Of a stretch of DNA of 64,000 nt, positions 18,259 to 27,735 are shown one piece after another; positions within the stretch are counted from its first letter, which is position 1; every line of letters starts with the position of its first letter. Origin of the DNA: Catenovulum sediminis. GTDB lineage: Bacteria > Pseudomonadota > Gammaproteobacteria > Enterobacterales > Alteromonadaceae. A program made the translations under genes and the position numbers. The stretch lies in the NCBI RefSeq assembly GCF_040270295.1, contig NZ_JBELOE010000209.1. One strand, given 5' to 3'. The notes beneath the pieces are model-generated. The model was not told where the DNA came from. It saw nothing but the letters and a program-made list of their open reading frames with translations, and ran no database searches.

Positions 18259-20620
18259 AAGTTTGTTCTATAGGCATAGGTTTAGCGTAATAGTATCCTT
18301 GCATTACACGACATCCCTGCGCCTGTAGAAATTCACTTTGTTCGATTGTTTCAACTCCTTCGGCGACTATATCTAAACCAAGCTTTTGCGCCATTGCAAT
18401 GATCGCACTGGAGATTTCTTTGTCTTGTTCATCCTGTGGAATATCTTTGATGAAGTTGCGGTCAATTTTCACACAATCAACTGGAAACTGTTTTAGGTAA
18501 GCCAACGAAGAATAGCCGGTTCCGAAATCATCCATGGCTAAACGAAAGCCTTGATCTTTGAATAATTGCATTAAACGGATAGCTTGTTCAGTGTTCTCCA
18601 TCAACAAAGACTCGGTCACTTCAAACTCTATTTGCTGTGGAGAAATAGCATAACTCGCCAGCATTTCCATCACACTAGAATAAAAATTCTTAGCAAACAA
18701 TTGGCGCGATGACAAATTAACCGCAATACCGTCTATACCCACTAATCTCAAGGCTTTACCATGTTGCTGTAAATATCGACACACTTGTCTAAGAACCAAT
18801 AAACCTAAATCATGGATCAAGCCGGTTTCTTCGGCGACACCAATAAACTTATCTGGCGGTATAAATCCTTCATCTTTATCAATCCAGCGAACCAAGGCTT
18901 CAGCCCATATAAAGCGATTTTTTTGCGCGTCAAATTGTGGTTGTAGATAAACTGTCAGCGCTTCGTCACTAATAGCTTGCCTAAGTTTATGCTCTAAATG
19001 GACTTTCGCTTTAATTTCTTTATCTAATGTATCGCTGAAATAAACAACTTGATTACGTCCAAAATCTTTCGCTTTATATAAAGCGATATCGGCACTGCGT
19101 ATCAAATCAGCACCATTCACCCCGTCTTTAGGATAAACGGCAACACCAATAGATGCTGTAACATCTAACAATGCTTGGTGTTCCAGCGGGGTTAAAACTG
19201 AACTCAGTAGCTTTTTAACGACCAGATCTAAACTTGAAATAGTAGCGACATCACGGATCAGTATCATAAACTCATCCCCGCCCATGCGTGAAACGAGATC
19301 ATCATCGGCTAACGCTTTTTTGAGTTTATTGGCGACCGAGACCAATAAATCATCGCCAAATTCATGCCCTTTGGCGTCATTCACACGTTTAAAATTATCT
19401 AAATCAACCATCAAGACGGCCAATTGCTGCTTAAGTTTTAGCGCATTGGCAATTTCCAACTTTAAGTGTTCATTAAAAAACCGGCGATTAGCCAAACCGG
19501 TTAACGGATCCTGATAAGCCATTTTTTCAAGCTCAAAGCGGGCTTCTTTTAACTCGGTAATATCGAGCACTGAACCAATATAACCGGTTAACTGACCATC
19601 ATTTAGTGTAACAGGCGATATTTTTTCCAGAAAATTCTTTCGTTTACCTTGCGGCGTTGTAAACCTATATTCAACGGATGAAGTCGTTTTATTTAACTGA
19701 CTTTCGTTAAACATTTCTAATACGCGCAAATTGTCTGGGTAAGCGATTCTTTGGCTATATTCAATAAAATCTATTGGTAACTTACAGCCGGTCATATCCT
19801 GCCAACTGTTGTTAACATATAAATACCTATCTTGCTCATCACGCAAAAAGATACCGATTGGGGCTTGATCGGATAATGATCTCAATCGTTGCTCTGATAA
19901 TTGTAATAATTTGTGCTCGTCAGCCAAACTATCTAACATGTTATTAAATACATCAACCAGTTGGCCTACTTCATCCTCTTTAGATTTATATGCGCGAATA
20001 TCAGCAAAAACGTTTTTAGTAATATGTTGAGCCGTTGAATGCAAATGTTGCAGCGGTGCCAGAACTCTTTTTAATAATTGATTGGCAATTGCATAAACCG
20101 CCAATAAAGAAATACTGATAACGATAAGGATAACCAATAAAACATGTTGCTGAGTAGACTGAACGTACTTCAAATCAGATTGAATCATTAAAGCGCCCAT
20201 AATTTCCTGATTATCCAGTACAGGCTTAATGATGTTTAGACCATTTTCATTAAAATGTTGCTGATAACTATCGATCACCCCAAGGGTGGGTGGGCAATTA
20301 TACCGCCTGTCGTCATATATATACTGAGCAAAGAACTCTTTTTCTTTGTTATATAAACAAATATGCTGAATACTTTGGTGAAATTGCGCAGCGGATAAAT
20401 TGGTCTGTGCAGCAGCAACGTCATTAAAGATTAGGGCGGCTACCGTTCGGTTTGCAAGAATTTCACCAATGACATTTAAATCAGATAGCAGTTTTTCTTT
20501 TGCCAGATCTTTTTCTACATAAAACAGCGTTAAACCAATTACGCTTAAAGACAACAAAAATAACGCAATTAGGCGTTTTATGATGGCATATTTAAGTGAC
20601 TTGCGCGCAATCTTCATCAT
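18233..20620 (-). CDS. Membrane GGDEF-EAL protein with PAS (YfiN-like sensor, bifunctional)
   Basis: A 795-residue c-di-GMP enzyme. TM1 (about 15-34) and TM2 (about 158-180) flank a periplasmic domain like that of YfiN/TpbB (CHASE8-type). HAMP, PAS (about 245-365), GGDEF and EAL domains follow. The synthase site reads GGDEF; the upstream inhibitory RxxD is absent (ADDD). The phosphodiesterase motifs EALVRW, EVTE, DDFGTG and EGVET are all intact, so both activities are possible. The start overlaps the YfiR-like gene (ATGA). By analogy with YfiRN, the periplasmic partner should restrain the enzyme. Unlike P. aeruginosa YfiN it carries an EAL domain, so the output could be either sign. Confidence 0.88.
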   Translation of the reverse strand: MMKIARKSLKYAIIKRLIALFLLSLSVIGLTLFYVEKDLAKEKLLSDLNVIGEILANRTVAALIFNDVAAAQTNLSAAQFHQSIQHICLYNKEKEFFAQYIYDDRRYNCPPTLGVIDSYQQHFNENGLNIIKPVLDNQEIMGALMIQSDLKYVQSTQQHVLLVILIVISISLLAVYAIANQLLKRVLAPLQHLHSTAQHITKNVFADIRAYKSKEDEVGQLVDVFNNMLDSLADEHKLLQLSEQRLRSLSDQAPIGIFLRDEQDRYLYVNNSWQDMTGCKLPIDFIEYSQRIAYPDNLRVLEMFNESQLNKTTSSVEYRFTTPQGKRKNFLEKISPVTLNDGQLTGYIGSVLDITELKEARFELEKMAYQDPLTGLANRRFFNEHLKLEIANALKLKQQLAVLMVDLDNFKRVNDAKGHEFGDDLLVSVANKLKKALADDDLVSRMGGDEFMILIRDVATISSLDLVVKKLLSSVLTPLEHQALLDVTASIGVAVYPKDGVNGADLIRSADIALYKAKDFGRNQVVYFSDTLDKEIKAKVHLEHKLRQAISDEALTVYLQPQFDAQKNRFIWAEALVRWIDKDEGFIPPDKFIGVAEETGLIHDLGLLVLRQVCRYLQQHGKALRLVGIDGIAVNLSSRQLFAKNFYSSVMEMLASYAISPQQIEFEVTESLLMENTEQAIRLMQLFKDQGFRLAMDDFGTGYSSLAYLKQFPVDCVKIDRNFIKDIPQDEQDKEISSAIIAMAQKLGLDIVAEGVETIEQSEFLQAQGCRVMQGYYYAKPMPIEQTFNLTADFS

Positions 20621-21162
20621 TCAGGCCTTTCTATCTTATTGGCCAGTTCTAACAAAGAGGAACTAAACACGATATTGTTTTTGCTTGCTAAACCTAAATT
20701 AACATTAAAACCAATTCGATTATTTTTATTAATTAATTCAATGACACTGGTTTTAAGGCCCGTTTTACAGCCATCACAAACACTCAAGCCAGAATAATTA
20801 GCAAGAAGCGTTGCAGACAATTTGTTTTTGCCACCGATGATCAATAAATCGCAGTCAGATAGTGATTTGGCACTCTCTTCGACAATTTTAAAATTCAGCT
20901 TTTTAGCGTTGACTTTTAAACTAGGAGAAACTTGTTGCAATTTATCTTGTGAGCTCGGTTGTCCGCTCGCACAAATTAAAATAGATGGATTCTCGCGATT
21001 GGGCAGTTGTGTGTAGCGTAATATGCCGACGACGACAGCTGCTCGAAGGCTGGCCTCTTCGGGTTGATTCATTAAAGCCTGCGCTGGCGCAGCTGCATAA
21101 AACATATAACCCATCAGTAACATTACATTCAATACAACTGCCGTGATTATATTTAATTTCAT
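20617..21162 (-). CDS. YfiR family periplasmic regulator
   Basis: A 181-residue exported protein of the YfiR (DUF4154) family, with a signal peptide of about 29 residues ending AQA. It has four cysteines in two pairs (C64/C104, C129/C132), resembling the two disulfides of P. aeruginosa YfiR. In that system YfiR represses the diguanylate cyclase YfiN from the periplasm and senses redox or cell-wall cues. Here it is coupled by ATGA overlap to a YfiN-like membrane enzyme, so a repressor role is inferred. No YfiB-type OmpA lipoprotein is adjacent. Confidence 0.82.
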   Translation of the reverse strand: MKLNIITAVVLNVMLLMGYMFYAAAPAQALMNQPEEASLRAAVVVGILRYTQLPNRENPSILICASGQPSSQDKLQQVSPSLKVNAKKLNFKIVEESAKSLSDCDLLIIGGKNKLSATLLANYSGLSVCDGCKTGLKTSVIELINKNNRIGFNVNLGLASKNNIVFSSSLLELANKIERPE

Positions 21163-21328
21163 TTAATATCCATTAACCCTGTATCCCAAGCCTGCGGGCT
21201 ATGTATTGATTATCCATATAACGATGTATTTAAAAGTACCTGAGCAAAACCTAAGTGTAGCTAAGCCAGCGATCGTATGCCAAGTAAAGTGAGCATAATT
21301 CAAGAAAATCCCGTTCAAACGACCCAAT

Positions 21329-21862
21329 TTAAATTAATTGCTTAACAATTTGCTGCACGAGTTTGTCTAATAGTAAATCCATTGTCGAGACCAAGTCATC
21401 ATACCCTTCTGCAGATTGCTGCATACGCAGTATAAACTTTTCCGGTTTTTGCTGGGCAATTGACCATGCCCCAATCAACACGACTTCACCTTGTAGATTG
21501 CCATGAAAACGGACAATTTGTAATTGTAAACCACCCAGCTGATTAATGTCATCTACTACTTTGCCGGGTAGCTGGTTTGATAATTTATCAACTAAACTCT
21601 CATTAATCGAGACTTGCAATGGTTGAGCCCAGCGGTGGTAATGTGCAAATTGTAACAAATTACCCTCTTTTAATAGTGCAATACTATCCGTTTTAAGATA
21701 AGGGGCAAGCTCCAAATTTAACGCGATTTCCACGCGCTGTTGTAGCGCCTTATTTTCTGGATAAGGGAACAAATAGTACTGGGTTGAGGGCTCTGGTTGA
21801 CTAGAACAGGCAAACAGAAAGCTACTGACGATTGCGATGAGTGTGATTTTAATAAAATTCAT
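21329..21862 (-). CDS. pqiC: PqiC-type lipoprotein of an MCE transport system
   Basis: A 177-residue lipoprotein with lipobox LFAC (Cys near residue 19), of the PqiC/YmbA ABC-transport auxiliary family. PqiC is anchored in the outer membrane and links the PqiB tube to it. The start overlaps the pqiB stop by ATGA. It is the last gene of the patatin-pqiA-pqiA-pqiB-pqiC operon. Confidence 0.88.
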   Translation of the reverse strand: MNFIKITLIAIVSSFLFACSSQPEPSTQYYLFPYPENKALQQRVEIALNLELAPYLKTDSIALLKEGNLLQFAHYHRWAQPLQVSINESLVDKLSNQLPGKVVDDINQLGGLQLQIVRFHGNLQGEVVLIGAWSIAQQKPEKFILRMQQSAEGYDDLVSTMDLLLDKLVQQIVKQLI

Positions 21863-23505
21863 TTATCTTTCCCTGGTACGATATCAGCTTGTCTGGGTGA
21901 GCTAAATAGCAATGAGTCTGGTTTACTCTCAATGGTATCTGCGACTTTTTGAATACTGCGCAAAGTACTCTGTACTTCATGTAATGTAATATCTAGCGAT
22001 GAGGCTAGCCCTTTTTCATTGGAAAACAATTGCAATGTTTTTTCCAGCTCAGTAATCAATGTATTTAGTTTTTGTGGCAATTCTTGTGCGCTTGGCTGCT
22101 CAATGAGCTGTTTACCTTGTGCAGCAAATTGATTGAGCGACTGAATCAATTGAGTCGCTTCTTGCATAGTCTGCTCTGCCGAGGCTAGCATATTGTTCAC
22201 CTGACTGGCCGTTTGTGTTAATGGCAGCTTTGCCAAGCTATCTGCAAACACGCCAATATCTGACAACATACTGTCTAAATCATCATGTGTCGTTGGAATA
22301 CTTGAGTATAAACCGACATTAAAAATTGATTTAGATTGGTCGGGATAAAAATCCAGTTGAATATAACTTTGCCCTGTCACTAAACTACCCGTTTTTAACG
22401 CAGCGCGCAGACCGTTCTTGACGTGTCGATTCAAAATTTTTGTCAATTTTTCAACAGCAGCGGGCGAATCTTCACCCAAAATTCGCCCCGGATCGAGCCT
22501 TATTAAGACCGGTACTTTAGGCGCGTTTGCGCTATCGAATTGGTTTTCAGGCAAATAATCAAAAGAAATATCCACTACTGTGCCAACCCGCACCCCACGA
22601 TATTCAACATATTCGCCAATGTTTAAACCGCGAATGGAGCGTTCGAAAAGTAACAAGTAGTCGACAGAATACTGATAAGGGTGCGCTTCAATCGCCATTT
22701 TGTTTTCGTACAGCTTAAATTCTGTACCATCGGTTACGGCTTTACCCGGTGATAAGGTCGCAGGCAAATCAAATGAAATACCGCCGGTTAATGTACTTTC
22801 AATCGAGTCTGAAAAAACATCGATACCTTGCGCGTTTAACCTAAAAGACACGCCACTGGTGTTATAAAATCGACTATTGCTGGTTACCATGCGATCGTAT
22901 GGTGACTCTATAAAGATGTTGGTTTTAAGTTTTTTAGAATTTAATATTTCGATTTGGGTGACTTGCCCTACTTCAAAGCCTTTAAATAAAACAGGATCCC
23001 CAGCATTTAAAGAATTAGATGCATCACTCACCAGATAAATATTTAAACCATCCTTGTTTGTACGATTTAATGGCGGGTTTTCCAAACCGACGAAACTGGT
23101 TTTTCCGGGATAATCGTTGCCCGGTTCAAGCTCGATATAAGCGCCGGATAATAATGTTGTTAACCCTGACACGCCTTTAGAACCAATTCTAGGCTTTACA
23201 ACCCAAAATTGAGAATCCTGCCGAAGCAAATTGGTTGCTTCTGGTTTGATTCTGGCAAGCACCCTAACCGTCAGCAAATCTTCGTTAATCTCAACTTTAG
23301 TCACAACGCCAACTTCAACATTTAAGGTTTTAATTAAAGTTTTACCGGCTTCAATGCCCTCTGCACTTTGAAAGCGAATTTCAATTTCAGTACCGCGGTT
23401 GAGATAATGTTGGGTTACAAACCAAATACTGACTAACATTGCAAATAGCGGAATAATCCAAACCGAAGATAATTTAGTGCGTTTTTTAATGGTGGGTGTT
23501 TGCAT
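21859..23505 (-). CDS. pqiB: MCE (MlaD-domain) intermembrane transport protein PqiB
   Basis: A 548-residue periplasm-spanning protein with one N-terminal membrane helix (about 14-31). Repeated MCE/MlaD domains follow (GIEAGKTLIK, LNAGDPVLFKGFEVG, LNIGEYVEYRGVRVG mark three copies), then a C-terminal helical region that forms the tube or needle. PqiB hexamers carry lipids between inner and outer membrane. It overlaps both neighbours and belongs to a five-gene operon. Confidence 0.93.
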   Translation of the reverse strand: MQTPTIKKRTKLSSVWIIPLFAMLVSIWFVTQHYLNRGTEIEIRFQSAEGIEAGKTLIKTLNVEVGVVTKVEINEDLLTVRVLARIKPEATNLLRQDSQFWVVKPRIGSKGVSGLTTLLSGAYIELEPGNDYPGKTSFVGLENPPLNRTNKDGLNIYLVSDASNSLNAGDPVLFKGFEVGQVTQIEILNSKKLKTNIFIESPYDRMVTSNSRFYNTSGVSFRLNAQGIDVFSDSIESTLTGGISFDLPATLSPGKAVTDGTEFKLYENKMAIEAHPYQYSVDYLLLFERSIRGLNIGEYVEYRGVRVGTVVDISFDYLPENQFDSANAPKVPVLIRLDPGRILGEDSPAAVEKLTKILNRHVKNGLRAALKTGSLVTGQSYIQLDFYPDQSKSIFNVGLYSSIPTTHDDLDSMLSDIGVFADSLAKLPLTQTASQVNNMLASAEQTMQEATQLIQSLNQFAAQGKQLIEQPSAQELPQKLNTLITELEKTLQLFSNEKGLASSLDITLHEVQSTLRSIQKVADTIESKPDSLLFSSPRQADIVPGKDK

Positions 23506-24124
23506 GATTTTCCTTCGATTCTTCCTGATCCCATATCAGTCTTGGATCAAATGCTTCAGCGGCCAGCATAGTGGTTACCACTACGACCGCAAATGCCACA
23601 ATAGCAATACCTGGCTCTATTTTCAAAATGCCGCCCAATTGCATTAGCGATACTAAGATAGCAACGACAAATACATCAATCATAGACCAGCGGCCAAACC
23701 ATAAAGTGATACGATACAATACCATACGTTCTTGTTTGCGTCCTTTGATACGCAATTTTAAAGACAAACACAACCACATTAATACCAATATTTTACCAAT
23801 TGGAATCACGATACTGGCAAAAAAGATGACAACAGAGATAAAGTAAGCTTGTTGATTCCAAAGCTCAACAACCCCTCCAACAATCGTATTGTAAGCAGTT
23901 CGACCCAATGTACTGGTGGACATTACCGGATATAGATTCGCCGGAATATAGAAGATCACCGCGGTTATTAACCAAGCCAGTGTTTTTTGCACCGAGTTAA
24001 TTTTACGCGTGTGCAACACCTCTCCACACCTGGAGCATTTACTCCATTTAACAGGATTTAACTTTTGACAACTCAAACATAATGCTAAATTTGCTTGAGC
24101 TGCTGTCTTAATAGTTGGTGGCAT
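23486..24124 (-). CDS. pqiA: PqiA-like membrane protein, second unit
   Basis: A 212-residue protein with an N-terminal zinc-ribbon (CLSCQKLN...CSRCG) and four membrane helices, matching one half of the ~400-residue E. coli PqiA. Its partner half is the preceding gene, overlapped by 40 nt. PqiA is the inner-membrane component that works with PqiB. Two separate half-length genes in tandem are a known arrangement, not a frameshift: each has its own zinc-ribbon and start. Confidence 0.85.
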   Translation of the reverse strand: MPPTIKTAAQANLALCLSCQKLNPVKWSKCSRCGEVLHTRKINSVQKTLAWLITAVIFYIPANLYPVMSTSTLGRTAYNTIVGGVVELWNQQAYFISVVIFFASIVIPIGKILVLMWLCLSLKLRIKGRKQERMVLYRITLWFGRWSMIDVFVVAILVSLMQLGGILKIEPGIAIVAFAVVVVTTMLAAEAFDPRLIWDQEESKENHANTHH

Positions 24125-24729
24125 TTTATTTTATCCAAATATCGCCAAAATCGAATTTTATCCAGATTAGCCAGCGCTGACGCCAAACACACGGTAAATA
24201 CAATATAAGCCCATAACCCAATCCCAAGATCGATATTGGCAACCGAAGTGAGCTTGGTTAAGCTGGCCAGTGCTGCGATTAAATACACATCTATCATACT
24301 CCAGTGCTTAATATAAAACACCCAACGGCCAATCGCGCTAGTATAAGGCATCACTCGACGCATAAAAATCATGGGCAAAAGCATATAGACTAGCGCCAAC
24401 AATAATGCAGATGGACACAACAGCAAAACAAAAAATATAAGAAAAAACAAGAACGGCTCACCCAATTCCAAAAATTGCCAAGCAGCCTGATACAAGCTCA
24501 TCTCATTGTACAAACCTGCTTTTTCGACACTTAACATCGGGAAAAAATTAGCAACGAAAAACAAAATAATACAGGCGATAGAAAATGAAAGTGTAAACTG
24601 CAGGCTATACTTGGGTCGTTGGCAAATAATATGGCCACAGCGAGGGCAATGTGCTGACTCACTGTGATTTAATATAGGCGCTTCTAATAACAAATCACAT
24701 TGTTCACACGCTGATAAATGCTCAATCAT
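24085..24729 (-). CDS. pqiA: PqiA-like membrane protein, first unit
   Basis: About 214 residues from the ATG at 24727-24729, chosen because it overlaps the patatin stop as ATGATTGA. An upstream Met seven codons earlier would cut further into the patatin gene. It has a zinc-ribbon (CEQCDLL...CPRCGH) and four membrane helices, the last pair carrying KHWSMIDVYLIAALASL, a PqiA hallmark also present in the second unit (RWSMIDVFVVAILVSL). The two presumably form a heteromeric equivalent of full-length PqiA. Confidence 0.85.
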   Translation of the reverse strand: MIEHLSACEQCDLLLEAPILNHSESAHCPRCGHIICQRPKYSLQFTLSFSIACIILFFVANFFPMLSVEKAGLYNEMSLYQAAWQFLELGEPFLFFLIFFVLLLCPSALLLALVYMLLPMIFMRRVMPYTSAIGRWVFYIKHWSMIDVYLIAALASLTKLTSVANIDLGIGLWAYIVFTVCLASALANLDKIRFWRYLDKIKCHQLLRQQLKQI

Positions 24730-25705
24730 CTTGCGCTTCTTTAAATTCATCCAGCAGGTGCGCGACTTTCATGACAGCGTCTTCACCCAACTTAATGGCC
24801 TCTGCTGCACGGTTAAACTCTAAAATACCAATATCTTCCACTTTGGGTTGGATCAACAAGTCGGGCGGATCGGCAGCCAATCGACTGCGTGTAATCCGGT
24901 TTTGCATAATATCAATTGCACTGGTTGCAACCGCCACCATACTGGGTGAATTAGCCGAACCAACCGGAATTTTATTGATTAGCTGGTCGATAAATCCTTT
25001 ACTCTGCCCCAACAGATCCTGAAACTTATTGGGTTGTTCCTGCTCATCTATCTCGCCCGCCTCATTTGCCTCATCGATATCATTCGGTAAATTTTTTAAA
25101 TGCGCTGGCGCTGCAATATCACCTTTTTTATGAACAGCCGGCACACGACCACAGTTTAAATCAATTGCGATGACATGTGTGGCCCCCATAGCACGACAGA
25201 CAGATACGGGGACTGGGTTAACCACTGCCCCATCAATCATCCAGTGCCCGTCGATAAATTGTGGTGCCAACATGCCAGGTATCGCACACGATGCACGTAC
25301 TGCGTCGATATAACTTCCTTGCTGAAAAATATGCTCTCGACCGGTATACAGTTCTGTTGCAACGGCTGCGTACTGGACGCTAGAGTCTTCAATAAGCGTA
25401 TTACCGATTTGAGATTCAAGACGTTTATACAGTTTGGTACCCGATACAACGCCACCGCGCCCCATACCCCAATCTAATAAACGCACCACCTTCCAAGTAT
25501 CCAAAGAAAGCGCCCATTTTTCCAGCTCATCCAATTTATCCGTACAATAGGCCGCCCCCACTAACGAGCCCATTGAACAACCTGCAATGACTTTTGGTTG
25601 AATTCCTAACTTATGCAAACTTTTCAATGCACCAATGAGCGCCCAGCCACGCGCAGCGCCACTGCCCAAAGCTAAACCTAATTTAAAATTTTCTTGTTGC
25701 TGCAT
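24722..25705 (-). CDS. Patatin-like phospholipase (RssA type)
   Basis: A serine lipase-like protein of about 327 residues from the ATG at 25703-25705, where AGGATAGG precedes it and the patatin core begins at once. An upstream start would add 28 residues. Motifs are the oxyanion loop GSGAARGW, nucleophile GCSMG and catalytic Asp in DGAVV. It is the first gene of the Pqi/MCE operon, which suggests a job in handling phospholipids moved by that machine. The middle region (about 200-250) is acidic and Glu/Gln-rich. The substrate is unknown. Confidence 0.85.
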   Translation of the reverse strand: MQQQENFKLGLALGSGAARGWALIGALKSLHKLGIQPKVIAGCSMGSLVGAAYCTDKLDELEKWALSLDTWKVVRLLDWGMGRGGVVSGTKLYKRLESQIGNTLIEDSSVQYAAVATELYTGREHIFQQGSYIDAVRASCAIPGMLAPQFIDGHWMIDGAVVNPVPVSVCRAMGATHVIAIDLNCGRVPAVHKKGDIAAPAHLKNLPNDIDEANEAGEIDEQEQPNKFQDLLGQSKGFIDQLINKIPVGSANSPSMVAVATSAIDIMQNRITRSRLAADPPDLLIQPKVEDIGILEFNRAAEAIKLGEDAVMKVAHLLDEFKEAQDD

Positions 25706-25967
25706 AGATTTAGACCTATCCTTAAAACAATGTTTTAAAGCTATTCTAGTCTGCTTAGAAAAAGAAATATACATCTTATAGCGTGACAAAAAACTTGATT
25801 TATACTGAATAAACAGGGACTATTTTGTATAAATGTTAATTATTAGTATAAAGTCTAAATTTGTAGACATTACGTACAATAAGCAGTGAAATTTAAAGGA
25901 AGGCGCAATAAGAGTTTCACGACTTTTTTGTACCCTATACAAGTGATAAAAATAATTGGGAATATAG

Positions 25968-27191
25968 ATGTTTTTTTACGCAGCAAGACAACCTATTTTT
26001 AATCGTGACAGAGAGCTGTTTGCTTACGAATTGTTATTTAGGGACAGTCTAGAAAACGTATTTCCCAACATAGATGGTGATCAAGCAACCTCTAAATTAA
26101 TTGAAGCAAGTCAGTTTAATTTAGGACTTGAAGATTTTACCGATCAACACCCAGCTTTTATCAACTTTTCGGATGAACTGGTGATTAAGAAGTTTCCGAG
26201 TTTGATTCCAAAAGAGCAGCTGGTTGTGGAATTATTGGAAACTGCCAAGCCAACCAAGAAGCTACTACAAGCCGTTATTGAACTTAAAGAAGAAGGCTAT
26301 CGCATTGCCTTAGACGACTATGAGCACAACCCAGTTTGGTTACATTTTTTTCCCTACATTGACATCATTAAAGTCGATTTCAGAGCGTCTACCCCACAAG
26401 AAATAACGCTAATAGGCACGCTCGCTAAAAAGCACAAAATAGAGTTATTGGCGGAAAAAGTTGAAACCTATGAAGAGTTTAATAAAGCGTTGGAATGGGG
26501 TTTTGTATATTTTCAAGGTTACTTTTTTAGTGAACCGGAAGTCATGCAAAGCAAAGCGCTGGCACCGTCTCAACTGAGCTTAGCCGAACTCTTGTACGAA
26601 TCGTCTAAATCTGAAATGGATCTAAATGCAATTATCGCAATATTTCAGCGCGACGTAACCTTGTCATTTAAATTATTAAGATATGCAAACTCAGCGTTAT
26701 TTAAACGTCGAGGGGATATTGAGACAATCAAGCAGGCACTGGTTGTACTTGGACAAATAGAACTTAAAAAGTTTCTAGCGGTTCTTTTTGCCGCGCAAAT
26801 CAATTCTCAAAAGCCGATAGAGTTAATTAGATTATCCATGAGCAGAGCGCATTTTTGTGAGTCTATTGCTAAAGCGCACAAACACTTGAAAGACCCATCA
26901 ACTGCTTTTTTAGCCGGTATGCTATCGGTTATTGATGCAATACTGGATGAACCTATCGAAAGCATTATGCAAAAGCTGCCTTTAGCGCAAGAGATTAAAA
27001 TTGCATTAATCGAAAAAACTGGAATATTAGCCGACTATTTAGCTTTAGTTGAACTATACGAAAAAGCTGAATGGAAGCATGCAGAAGCGATAATTGACAA
27101 ATTAAAGTTAAGTGGCGCAGCGGTTCCAGATTTTTATCACACCGCCATTCAATGGTCTAATGACAGGGCAAATGAATTAGCGGCCAGTTAG
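25968..27191 (+). CDS. Degenerate-EAL plus HDOD signalling protein
   Basis: A 407-residue cytoplasmic protein. Residues 1-200 form an EAL-fold domain in which the EAL triad reads ELL and other metal ligands are lost (DDYEHNP in place of DDFGTG). It is therefore probably not a phosphodiesterase but may bind c-di-GMP or proteins. Residues about 205-390 are an HDOD domain (LSFKLLRYANSALF). This architecture (YuxH/CdgJ family) has been linked to motility and biofilm in Vibrio. It stands alone between the Pqi operon and a repeat region. Confidence 0.88.
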   Translation: MFFYAARQPIFNRDRELFAYELLFRDSLENVFPNIDGDQATSKLIEASQFNLGLEDFTDQHPAFINFSDELVIKKFPSLIPKEQLVVELLETAKPTKKLLQAVIELKEEGYRIALDDYEHNPVWLHFFPYIDIIKVDFRASTPQEITLIGTLAKKHKIELLAEKVETYEEFNKALEWGFVYFQGYFFSEPEVMQSKALAPSQLSLAELLYESSKSEMDLNAIIAIFQRDVTLSFKLLRYANSALFKRRGDIETIKQALVVLGQIELKKFLAVLFAAQINSQKPIELIRLSMSRAHFCESIAKAHKHLKDPSTAFLAGMLSVIDAILDEPIESIMQKLPLAQEIKIALIEKTGILADYLALVELYEKAEWKHAEAIIDKLKLSGAAVPDFYHTAIQWSNDRANELAAS

Positions 27192-27198
27192 CGGGCTG

Positions 27199-27427
27199 TG
27201 TAGGTCGTACGACATAAGCTACGAGCTACGAGCTGTTGTAGGTCGTCCCTTTAGGGCGACAATTGTGCATAATTCAAGATTTGTCGGGCTAAAGCTACAT
27301 TTTAGCTTCGAGCTTCGAGCTTCGAGCTTCGAGCTTCGAGCTTCGAGCTTCGAGCTTCGAGCTTCGAGCTTCGAGCTTCGAGCTTCGAGCTTCGCACGTA
27401 TTGTAGGTCGGGCCTTTAGGCCGACAA
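27199..27427. repeat. Cluster of REP-like hairpins around a heptamer array
   Basis: Palindromic units with a shared TGTAGGTCG head occur at 27199-27214 (GTCGTACGAC), 27237-27265 (GTCGTCCC-TTTA-GGGCGAC) and 27402-27427 (GTCGGGCC-TTTA-GGCCGAC). A half unit TTGTCGGGCTAAAGC starts near 27281. The outer units flank the tandem heptamer array and two AGCTACG copies at 27217-27230. This resembles extragenic REP sequences spread by RAYT-type transposases, but no such transposase is in the window. Confidence 0.75.
27304..27394. repeat. Tandem array of 13 AGCTTCG heptamers
   Basis: Exactly 13 perfect copies of the 7-bp unit AGCTTCG (91 bp). Two diverged copies (AGCTACG) lie about 80 bp upstream. The perfect identity implies recent expansion by slippage, so copy number should vary between strains. 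It is intergenic, downstream of the EAL-HDOD gene. Confidence 0.95.
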
Positions 27428-27679
27428 CAAGAAAAATTTAACACTATTTCTGTCATTTACCCATTAAATCCCCTAAACGTTCGCCTACTTAGCACCACCT
27501 TGACACCATCACGCAAAATATTTATTCGTCATGTATTTCTAAGGTGACCATTGTATATTAGCGATGAGTTGAAACTTATTGAATCGAACGGATAGTTGAG
27601 CGGCAACTGGGCCAACGTCTATCACAGCAAAACTGAAAAACTGGCCAGTTAGCTGTTAAAAAACCGAGAGTACACATGC
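27428..27679. other. Intergenic stretch after the repeats
   Basis: No gene seen between the repeat cluster and the terminator at 27.68 kb. Short frames without ribosome-binding sites or family resemblance only. Confidence 0.4.
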
Positions 27680-27709
27680 AAAAAAGCCACTCATTGAGTG
27701 GCTTTTTTT
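27680..27709 (-). terminator. Bidirectional terminator after the lipoprotein gene
   Basis: AAAAAAGCCACTCA-TTGAGTGGCTTTTTT is a near-perfect hairpin with T-runs on both strands. It serves the leftward lipoprotein gene that ends 27 nt away. Confidence 0.85.
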
Positions 27710-27735
27710 ATTCAAACTAATTTAATAGTTTTTAA

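Noticed and set aside
23486..24729. Frameshifted single pqiA gene
   Set aside because: Both halves have their own zinc-ribbon, start and four helices, and overlap by 40 nt; two genes are the better reading.
27304..27394. Possible CRISPR array
   Set aside because: The unit is only 7 bp with no spacers, and no cas genes are present; it is a simple tandem repeat.
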